From Methylococcaceae bacterium UBA659 (lineage in GTDB: Bacteria; Pseudomonadota; Gammaproteobacteria; Methylococcales; Methylomonadaceae): a stretch of 7,015 nt of DNA. Of the stretch, positions 1-7,015 are shown one piece after another (positions within the stretch are counted from its first letter, which is position 1; the number at the start of each line of letters is the position of its first letter). The position numbers and the translations under genes were made by a program. A model generated the notes under the pieces. It was not told where the DNA came from. It saw only the letters and a list, made by a program, of their open reading frames with translations, and did no database searches. Location: NCBI GenBank assembly GCA_002299495.1, contig DBNZ01000175.1, positions 1 through 7,015 on the forward strand. The letters are read 5' to 3'.

Positions 1-63
1 CTTGTTTTGCACCATTTAGGGACCAAACAAACGTCTAGCCGGGGTTATGGCCCCTGATTTGTG

Positions 64-91
64 ATTTTCTTGATGCAGGCATCAGGAAAAT
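64..91. repeat. 28-base inverted repeat (dyad), operator or terminator-like
   Basis: The half ATTTTCTTGATGC (64-76) pairs with GCATCAGGAAAAT (79-91) around a two-base centre. All 13 positions pair if one G-T wobble (70 with 85) is allowed. As RNA it would fold with a CAGG loop, but no run of T follows on either strand, so it is not a classic intrinsic terminator. It could be a regulator-binding dyad or the end of an upstream transcript. Confidence 0.5.
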
Positions 92-127
92 AAATTCCTT
101 AACAAACCCCTAAAAACACAAGAAATG

Positions 128-144
128 TATAATGCTTGTACAAG
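128..144 (+). promoter_or_regulatory. TATAAT box abutting the perfect palindrome CTTGTACAAG
   Basis: TATAAT (128-133) matches the sigma-70 -10 consensus exactly. One base later comes a perfect 10-bp palindrome (135-144), roughly where transcription would start. No good -35 box lies 16-18 bases upstream, so if this promoter is used it probably needs an activator. The palindrome also falls within the spacer of a weak minus-strand promoter candidate. An operator is possible but unproven. Confidence 0.3.
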
Positions 145-162
145 TTTTGTTTAATTTTATTA

Positions 163-191
163 TTGACACGAAGTCATTGTATTGTTACAGT
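163..191 (+). promoter_or_regulatory. Distal sigma-70 promoter candidate for the sigma factor gene
   Basis: A perfect TTGACA (163-168), a 17-base spacer and TACAGT (186-191, four of six consensus bases) are preceded by a TG at 183-184, which makes an extended -10. Transcription would begin near 198 and give a leader of about 140 nt before the ATG at 340. This is the best -35/spacing match upstream of the first gene. Confidence 0.5.
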
Positions 192-220
192 CTCAAGAAA
201 CAGTAAATAAACATAATCAT

Positions 221-261
221 GGCAAATAAGCTCATGGATATGGCGTAAAACTTATTAAGCC
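221..261 (+). repeat. Possible leader stem in the sigma factor 5' UTR
   Basis: AATAAG (225-230) is complementary to CTTATT (251-256), and the flanking GGC (221-223) to GCC (259-261), with a small internal loop between the two helices. If transcription starts at the distal promoter, this stem lies in the untranslated leader. It is short and AT-rich, so its stability is doubtful. Confidence 0.25.
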
Positions 262-282
262 ATCATCTGTCTGCTTTCTTGC

Positions 283-311
283 TTGGGTATGAAAATTCAT
301 TAAGGTATAAC
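283..311 (+). promoter_or_regulatory. Proximal sigma-70 promoter candidate for the sigma factor gene
   Basis: TTGGGT (283-288) and TATAAC (306-311, five of six consensus bases) are separated by exactly 17 bases. A start near 318 would leave a short leader of about 22 nt that still contains the Shine-Dalgarno sequence at 324-330. Its -35 is weaker than that of the distal promoter, so the gene may have two promoters. Confidence 0.35.
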
Positions 312-339
312 CACACCATCATTGAGAGGATGTAGTGCT

Positions 340-1719
340 ATGGCTTATTTAATCGAACACGCCGTAAAAAAAGAAAAAATCACCGTACATGGCGGGGTCA
401 ATCCATTAACCGATGCTAAAGATGCGCCCAACAAACAGGCGGACGACACCAATACTGAAATTTCACGCGCCCTTAAACAACAGAGACAATCTCTAATCCT
501 TTTATTATCAGAGTTTCCAGCCACGGCGGCTTGGCTGCTACGAAAATACCAACAACAAGGCAGCGTTGATCACCAGGACGAAGAAATCACCTCTGGGCTT
601 AAGTCCGACTTGGCCATTTGCTTGAACCACTTAAAAGCGCACTACCTGACGTTGATTGATAATTTGGGTAACACGGGTATTTCAACTGCTGCGAGGCTGA
701 AATTGACGCCTGCTTTGCAAAACTTTCCATTCGGCTTTGACGAAATAACCCAGCTGATAGATTTAATGGCCTACACGTTCAAATTAAGGGGGCTTTCGTA
801 CCAACCTAAAAGACCCGGCCATAAAGATTATGTGTGCAAAAGACTGGAAGGTTTAGATCGCCATAACCGCTTGAACAGAAAAGAAATAAAGCGTTTTTTT
901 GATGACATTGGCGGTGCTGGCGGCGACATCCAAACCTTATTTTTGCCTGCCAAAACAATGGCAGAGCTATTCCCAAAAATAGTTGAAGCAGAACAGGCTT
1001 GGTTGAGTTCAAGGCAAAAACTGGCACAAGCCAATAATAAGCTGGTACTGTTCATAGCCAACCAATATAAAGCCTGCTTTTTAGATTTTGAGGATTTGGT
1101 GCAAGAAGGGCAAACAGGGCTTTTAAAAGCCATTGACCGGTTTGACCATGAGTTAGGATTCCAGTTTTCCACTTATGCTGGCTATTGGATCAGGCAAGCC
1201 ATATCGCGGTCGCTTTCGCGGTGTGAACGGGTGGTTAGAATACCTTGCGGACAAGTGGCAACCATTAACAAAGTCTATCGTGCCAAAGAGGAATTGACCA
1301 ACAAAACAGGCGTTGACCCAAACGCTTACCAATTAGCGGAAGCTACGGGCTTGTCCATTGATGAGGTGAATACCCTATTATCCATTTCACAGTCTCCGGT
1401 TTCACTTGAAAACACGTCTGATGAGGAAAGCGCGTTTTCGCCGATTGATTATCTGGAACAGAAAATTTTTAACCATCCCATGGAAGGCATGGCTGAAAAC
1501 GATTTGGAACAATTACTGAAAACCGCTATTTCCACATTAACGCCAAGGGAAATTAAAGTGGTTTGCAACCACTTCGGACTGCATGGCGAACGTGAGATGA
1601 CATTACAAGAAATTGGTTCGGAGTTAAACCTGACCCGCGAACGCATACGGCAAATACAGGTGGCGGCGCTCAATAAAATTAAAACCCATTTTGGGGATGA
1701 TTTATTATGTTTTTTGTAA
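340..1719 (+). CDS. Divergent RpoD-type (sigma-70 family) RNA polymerase sigma factor
   Basis: This is a sigma subunit that would bind core RNA polymerase and direct it to promoters. Region 2 spans roughly residues 228-302, with DLVQEG (252-257) and the -10 recognition helix FSTYAGYWIRQAIS (276-289). Region 3 (309-373) is recognisable by INK, LA...GLS and PVSLE. Region 4 (about 390-450) ends in the helix-turn-helix TLQEIGSELNLTRERIRQI (421-439). About 220 residues precede region 2. SEFPATAAWLLRKY (57-70) and the 125-150 stretch resemble the end of region 1.2 and the non-conserved region of RpoD, which RpoS and RpoH lack. Region 1.1 is absent. The protein is 459 aa, whereas E. coli RpoD is about 613. 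The ATG at 340 is chosen over an in-frame TTG at 322 because GAGAGGA (324-330) sits nine bases before it. Core-binding and HTH residues are kept, but the -10 helix differs from primary sigma (Y for the first W, S for T). It is probably an alternative (group 2-like) sigma; its regulon is unknown. Confidence 0.88.
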   Translation: MAYLIEHAVKKEKITVHGGVNPLTDAKDAPNKQADDTNTEISRALKQQRQSLILLLSEFPATAAWLLRKYQQQGSVDHQDEEITSGLKSDLAICLNHLKAHYLTLIDNLGNTGISTAARLKLTPALQNFPFGFDEITQLIDLMAYTFKLRGLSYQPKRPGHKDYVCKRLEGLDRHNRLNRKEIKRFFDDIGGAGGDIQTLFLPAKTMAELFPKIVEAEQAWLSSRQKLAQANNKLVLFIANQYKACFLDFEDLVQEGQTGLLKAIDRFDHELGFQFSTYAGYWIRQAISRSLSRCERVVRIPCGQVATINKVYRAKEELTNKTGVDPNAYQLAEATGLSIDEVNTLLSISQSPVSLENTSDEESAFSPIDYLEQKIFNHPMEGMAENDLEQLLKTAISTLTPREIKVVCNHFGLHGEREMTLQEIGSELNLTRERIRQIQVAALNKIKTHFGDDLLCFL

Positions 1720-1729
1720 CAGAGTCCCT

Positions 1730-1758
1730 GCAAGGTTAAAACAGTTGCTTTACCTTGC
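1730..1758 (+). terminator. Weak hairpin after the sigma factor gene
   Basis: GCAAGG (1730-1735) pairs with CCTTGC (1753-1758), and TAAA (1737-1740) with TTTA (1749-1752), leaving one bulged T. It begins 11 bases after the stop codon. No T tract follows, so it is at best a weak or factor-assisted terminator, or a 3'-end stabilising stem. Confidence 0.25.
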
Positions 1759-1837
1759 GACGGTTATATCATGCCGGGCTTAAAACCCAGTAAATTGATA
1801 CACAATTAAACCCTAGACGTGGATGTATCCGACTTTA

Positions 1838-1865
1838 CGAGAAAGCCCTTACTCACCACCCATTT
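1838..1865 (+). promoter_or_regulatory. Heat-shock (sigma-32)-like promoter candidate for ftsH
   Basis: CGAGAAA (1838-1844) matches five of seven bases of the known sigma-32 -35 element CTTGAAA. ACCCATTT (1858-1865) matches seven of eight positions of CCCCATNT. The 13-base spacing lies in the accepted range. Transcription would begin near 1872, leaving a leader of about 29 nt that contains the ftsH Shine-Dalgarno. In E. coli ftsH is heat-inducible, so the match makes sense, but it rests on inspection alone. Confidence 0.35.
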
Positions 1866-1900
1866 GTTGAAAAATGATCTAGCCAGATCAGGAGAGGAAC

Positions 1901-3820
1901 ATGAAAAAATACATTATATCCGCGTTACTGTGGGTCGTTGTCCTAACCGCCGCATTCATGATTTACCAGCGGGTGAATACGCAGATCCCTATGCAAGATT
2001 CGCTTGCTTACTCCGATTTTATCCACAAGGTAAAAAACGGCTTGGTGGAACGGGTAGAAATTACCGGCCAGCTCATCAAAATCCACACCAAATCAGGCCA
2101 GGATTACGAAACCTTTAACCCAGGCGACCCGCACCTGATTGACGACTTATTACGATCCGATATCAAAATCCGCACCGTTCCGCCGGTGCAACAGTCTCTG
2201 TTCATGCAAATATTCATCTCCTGGTTCCCGATGCTACTGCTGATTGTGGTTTGGATCATTTACATGCGCCGGATGCAGGCCAACGGCGGTATGGGCGGCA
2301 ATGCTTTCGGCAAAAGCAAGGCAAAAATGCTGGAAGAAGACAAACGTAGCGTTACCTTCTCCGACGTGGCAGGTTGTGAAGAAGCCAAAGAAGAAGTATC
2401 CGAATTGGTGGATTTCCTGTCCGACCCGCAAAAATTCCAACGCTTGGGCGGTAAAATTCCACGCGGCATTTTAATGGTGGGCCCCCCTGGCACCGGCAAA
2501 ACCCTATTGGCACGCGCCATCGCCGGGGAAGCTGGCGTCAAATTCTTCACCATCTCCGGCTCTGATTTTGTCGAAATGTTTGTCGGCGTGGGCGCATCCC
2601 GTGTCCGCGACATGTTCGCACAAGCCAAGGAACATGCGCCTTGCATCATCTTCATCGACGAAATAGATGCCGTTGGTCGTCAACGCGGCGGCCCTAATCT
2701 GGGTAACGATGAACGCGAGCAGACTTTGAACCAGCTTTTGGTAGAAATGGATGGCTTTAACGGCAATGAAGGCGTCATTGTGATTGCCGCCACCAACCGC
2801 GCCGATGTGTTGGACAAAGCCTTGTTGCGCCCTGGTCGCTTTGACCGCCAAGTCAACGTCGGCTTACCCGATGTCCGTGGTAGGGAGCAAATACTCAATG
2901 TCCATATCAAAAAAGTACCCGTGGCCGCAGACGTGGAACTGAAATACATAGCCCGGGGCACGCCTGGCTTTTCCGGGGCTGAACTGGCGAACATAGTCAA
3001 TGAGGCGGCATTATTCGCCGCCCGCGCCAACAAAACAGAAGTGTCCATGAGCGATTTGGAAAAAGCCAAGGACAAGATATTGATGGGCGCTGAAAAACAC
3101 ACCCTGGTCATGAGCGAAGATGACAAATTGCTGACCGCCTATCACGAAGCAGGCCATTGCATCGTTGGCCAAATGTCACTCGACCACGACCCTGTTTATA
3201 AAGTCAGCATCATGCCAAGAGGACGTGCGCTGGGCATCACCATGTTCTTGCCGGAGCAAGACCAGTACAGCGCCAGCAAGCGCAAACTAGAAAGCCAAAT
3301 TGCCAGCTTGTTTGGCGGCAGGATTGCAGAGCTGATGATTTATGGCGGCGACCGGGTCACCACGGGCGCTTCCAACGACATCGAGCGGGCTACCGAATTA
3401 GCACGCAACATGGTCACCCGCTGGGGCTTTTCCGACACGTTAGGGCCCTTGGTCTACGGCGAGGAAAACGGACACCCCTTTATGGGTTACCCAGGTTCTC
3501 AAGGCAGCAAAGTGTCTGGCGCCGTAGCCGAACAAATCGACAAAGAAATTCGCGTGGTCATAGACCGGAATTATCAGCGCGCCGAAACCATCCTACAAGA
3601 AAATATCGATATCTTGCACAAGATGGCCGATGCCTTGATGAAATGGGAAACCATAGACAAAGATCAAATCGACGCATTGCTCCATCGCAGGGAGCCGCCC
3701 GCGCCCAAAGATGACGGCGGTACGCTCAACAGACCTAATTTTAGCAAGCAGGACAAATCGGAGCCAAAACCGGCCTTGCCACCCACCCTCCAAAAAGGCA
3801 GGCCTGCCGGACAAGTTTGA
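1901..3820 (+). CDS. ftsH: ATP-dependent zinc metalloprotease FtsH
   Basis: FtsH is a membrane-anchored hexameric AAA+ protease that extracts and degrades misassembled membrane proteins and, in E. coli, short-lived regulators such as sigma-32 and LpxC. Two membrane segments (about 4-22 and 101-121) bracket a small periplasmic domain. The AAA+ module follows: Walker A GPPGTGKT (194-201), pore loop FVG (227-229), Walker B IIFIDEID (249-256), and the second region of homology with arginine fingers R313 and R316. The zinc site is HEAGH (415-419), with D493 in GASNDIERA as the likely third ligand. A helical, heptad-like segment lies near 561-590, and the last 40 residues are Pro/Lys-rich and probably disordered. 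At 639 aa it is of normal length with every catalytic residue present. AGGAG (1890-1894) lies six bases before the ATG. It is not next to rlmE, the usual gammaproteobacterial arrangement, and its terminator makes it look monocistronic, so it may be an additional FtsH copy. Confidence 0.97.
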   Translation: MKKYIISALLWVVVLTAAFMIYQRVNTQIPMQDSLAYSDFIHKVKNGLVERVEITGQLIKIHTKSGQDYETFNPGDPHLIDDLLRSDIKIRTVPPVQQSLFMQIFISWFPMLLLIVVWIIYMRRMQANGGMGGNAFGKSKAKMLEEDKRSVTFSDVAGCEEAKEEVSELVDFLSDPQKFQRLGGKIPRGILMVGPPGTGKTLLARAIAGEAGVKFFTISGSDFVEMFVGVGASRVRDMFAQAKEHAPCIIFIDEIDAVGRQRGGPNLGNDEREQTLNQLLVEMDGFNGNEGVIVIAATNRADVLDKALLRPGRFDRQVNVGLPDVRGREQILNVHIKKVPVAADVELKYIARGTPGFSGAELANIVNEAALFAARANKTEVSMSDLEKAKDKILMGAEKHTLVMSEDDKLLTAYHEAGHCIVGQMSLDHDPVYKVSIMPRGRALGITMFLPEQDQYSASKRKLESQIASLFGGRIAELMIYGGDRVTTGASNDIERATELARNMVTRWGFSDTLGPLVYGEENGHPFMGYPGSQGSKVSGAVAEQIDKEIRVVIDRNYQRAETILQENIDILHKMADALMKWETIDKDQIDALLHRREPPAPKDDGGTLNRPNFSKQDKSEPKPALPPTLQKGRPAGQV

Positions 3821-3834
3821 GGTGCGCTCATTAT

Positions 3835-3860
3835 AAGGGGGGCTTCGGCTCCCTTTTTTT
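3835..3860 (+). terminator. Intrinsic terminator of ftsH with a UUCG tetraloop
   Basis: A G-rich arm (3837-3843) and its complement (3848-3854) close on the very stable loop C(TTCG)G at 3843-3848, with two G-T wobbles and optional A-T extension. T runs without a break from 3854 to 3860. It begins 14 bases after the ftsH stop and should separate ftsH from rlmJ. Confidence 0.9.
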
Positions 3861-3888
3861 GTGCCTAAAAATCACCCCGCCCTATGCT
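3859..3888 (+). promoter_or_regulatory. Weak promoter candidate for rlmJ
   Basis: TTGTGC (3859-3864), an 18-base spacer and TATGCT (3883-3888) could serve rlmJ, which needs a start of its own because a strong terminator precedes it. TATGCT is repeated at once (3888-3893). The -35 match is only three of six bases, and it overlaps the end of the terminator T tract. Confidence 0.22.
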
Positions 3889-3920
3889 ATGCTGGGCTTT
3901 TAGCCACCCCCCCCATCATC

Positions 3921-4760
3921 ATGCTTAGCTACCGCCACGCTTTTCATGCCGGCAATTTTGCCGATGTCTTAAAACACCTTGTCTTGATCCAAATTTTGGA
4001 TTATCTGGCTCTAAAAGATAAGGGCATTTGTTTTATCGACACCCATGCCGGGGCCGGCGGCTATGCCCTTAACAGCGGTTACGCCCAACAAAACCGGGAA
4101 TTTGAAAACGGTGTCGGACGGTTATGGCAACGGCACGATTCACCTGCCGCCGTCGCCCATTATTTGGCAACGATCAAGGCCATTAACGGCAGCGACCCGC
4201 TTCAGTATTACCCAGGTTCGCCGTTAATCATTAAGCACGCGATGCGCCGACAAGACCGCCTGGCCTTATTTGAATTGCATCCAACCGAACTGGAATCGCT
4301 ACAGAAAAAACTCTCCAAAGACCCGCGCATCGGCATCTACCGCGAAGACGGTCTCAGCCAATCCATCCCCCTGCTACCCCCCATAGAACGGCGCGGCCTA
4401 GTGCTGATAGACCCATCCTATGAAATGAAAACGGATTACCAAAAAGTTGTCGGCGCCTTAACCAGTATGCACCGGCGATTTGCCACCGGCACTTACGCGC
4501 TGTGGTATCCCGTGATAGAGCGGCAACGCAACCAAAAACTGGAACAGCAATTACGCGCCAGCGGCATCAAAAATATCCAACTGTTCGAGTTAGCCCTGTG
4601 TGCAGACCGCGCCAAACCGGGTATGACCGCATGCGGCATGATCGTCATCAACCCGCCTTGGACATTAACGGCCACCATGCAACAGACCTTACCGTGGCTG
4701 GTAGATGCCTTGTCTGAACATGACGGTTTTTTCCGCATTGATCCAGTTGTCAACGAATAA
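3921..4760 (+). CDS. rlmJ: 23S rRNA (adenine(2030)-N6)-methyltransferase RlmJ
   Basis: RlmJ uses S-adenosylmethionine to methylate N6 of A2030 in 23S rRNA. The start MLSYRHAFHAGNFADVLKH is nearly the same as in the E. coli enzyme, including Y4, H6 and K18. The SAM-binding loop is DTHAGAG (40-46), YYPGSP (96-101) is a family motif, and the catalytic motif DPSY (164-167) keeps D164. FATGTYALWYP (187-197) and the C-terminal INPPW (243-247) also match the family. The length of 279 aa fits the E. coli enzyme (about 280). An in-frame GTG at 3861 would add 20 residues unlike the family, so the ATG at 3921 is preferred. No Shine-Dalgarno is visible before it, only a run of C, so initiation may be weak. 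The usual N6-adenine motif is (D/N)PP(Y/F/W), and serine replaces the second proline here; I believe this occurs in other RlmJ proteins, so activity is probably retained. Confidence 0.95.
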   Translation: MLSYRHAFHAGNFADVLKHLVLIQILDYLALKDKGICFIDTHAGAGGYALNSGYAQQNREFENGVGRLWQRHDSPAAVAHYLATIKAINGSDPLQYYPGSPLIIKHAMRRQDRLALFELHPTELESLQKKLSKDPRIGIYREDGLSQSIPLLPPIERRGLVLIDPSYEMKTDYQKVVGALTSMHRRFATGTYALWYPVIERQRNQKLEQQLRASGIKNIQLFELALCADRAKPGMTACGMIVINPPWTLTATMQQTLPWLVDALSEHDGFFRIDPVVNE

Positions 4761-4792
4761 GCCCTTTTTATCCTTACACACTTTAAGCCTTT

Positions 4793-4808
4793 GCCCATTG
4801 AGATGGGC
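4793..4808 (+). repeat. Perfect 6-bp hairpin between rlmJ and nifJ
   Basis: GCCCAT (4793-4798) and ATGGGC (4803-4808) enclose TGAG. It begins 33 bases after the rlmJ stop. No T tract follows, so it is unlikely to be an intrinsic terminator. It overlaps the -35 box of the nifJ promoter candidate and could instead be a protein-binding dyad. Confidence 0.35.
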
Positions 4809-4826
4809 GCACACAAGGTCTATCCT
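4798..4826 (+). promoter_or_regulatory. Sigma-70 promoter candidate for nifJ
   Basis: TTGAGA (4798-4803, five of six) and TATCCT (4821-4826, four of six) are exactly 17 bases apart. The predicted start near 4833 would give a leader of about 45 nt. The -35 box sits in the loop and right arm of the dyad at 4793-4808. No sigma-54 (GG-N10-GC) promoter of the kind used by nif operons stood out in this gap. Confidence 0.4.
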
Positions 4827-4877
4827 AAAGTCACCTCCCATTGCACAAGCCATCTCCCATCAACACAAGGTAGCCTC

Positions 4878-7015
<2,138 letters not shown>

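Larger units (their letters stand above)
1..339. other. AT-rich intergenic/regulatory region upstream of the sigma factor gene
   Basis: No reading frame of convincing length or composition is visible here on either strand. The stretch is clearly richer in A+T than the genes to its right. It holds, from left to right, a G4/C4 pairing at 41-54, an almost perfect 28-base dyad at 64-91, a TATAAT box at 128-133 followed at once by the palindrome CTTGTACAAG, a TTGACA-type promoter at 163-191, a possible stem at 221-261, and a second promoter candidate at 283-311. Which gene lies to the left, and on which strand, cannot be told. The density of dyads and promoter-like boxes suggests that the sigma factor gene is regulated, but this is inference. 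Confidence 0.6.

Noticed and set aside
41..54. GGGG/CCCC hairpin as a terminator of an upstream gene
   Set aside because: The stem is only four pairs with a six-base loop and no T run follows.
219..248. Nine-codon leader peptide (ATG GCA AAT ... TAA) upstream of the sigma gene
   Set aside because: No Shine-Dalgarno precedes it, it has no run of regulatory codons, and such short frames are common by chance.
322..339. Alternative TTG start for the sigma factor
   Set aside because: The TTG overlaps the ribosome binding site GAGAGGA, which is well placed for the ATG at 340.
3861..3920. N-terminal extension of RlmJ from GTG at 3861
   Set aside because: It begins straight after the terminator T tract, has no ribosome binding site, and adds 20 residues unlike the family, whose start matches the ATG at 3921.
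3488..4217. Shared string TACCCAGGTTC in ftsH and rlmJ
   Set aside because: It is short and encodes unrelated, family-conserved residues (Y-P-G-S) in both genes, so the match is coincidence.

Overview
The window looks like chromosomal DNA of a gammaproteobacterium. RlmJ and FtsH resemble their E. coli counterparts closely, and the first gene keeps remnants of the RpoD-specific non-conserved region. An aerobic or microaerobic lineage that carries nifJ, such as the methanotrophic Methylococcales, would fit, but this is a guess from gene style and the sequence does not prove it. Everything recognisable is on the + strand.

Layout: (1) 1-339 is AT-rich non-coding DNA with a 28-base dyad, a perfect 10-bp palindrome beside a TATAAT box, two candidate sigma-70 promoters and a leader with some pairing potential. 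(2) 340-1719 encodes a divergent RpoD-type sigma factor of 459 aa. (3) 1720-1900 is a spacer with a weak hairpin and a heat-shock-like promoter candidate. (4) 1901-3820 is a complete ftsH (639 aa), closed by a strong intrinsic terminator with a C(UUCG)G loop at 3835-3860. (5) 3921-4760 is rlmJ (279 aa), the 23S rRNA m6A2030 methyltransferase. (6) 4761-4877 carries a hairpin and a promoter candidate. (7) From 4878 the first 712 codons of a pyruvate:ferredoxin/flavodoxin oxidoreductase (nifJ/PFOR) run off the right edge.

The genes do not form an obvious pathway. Sigma factor, membrane protease, rRNA methylase and PFOR appear to be separate units, each with its own candidate promoter.

The most striking signal is at 6768-6847. 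An approximately 80-bp, three-hairpin, REP/REPIN-like palindromic element lies inside the nifJ reading frame. It is open only in the frame used and adds about 27 Gly/Pro/Glu-rich residues to a region that appears to be a linker between conserved PFOR blocks. The second point of interest is the sigma factor, which looks like a pared-down, diverged copy of the primary sigma factor rather than an RpoS or RpoH.
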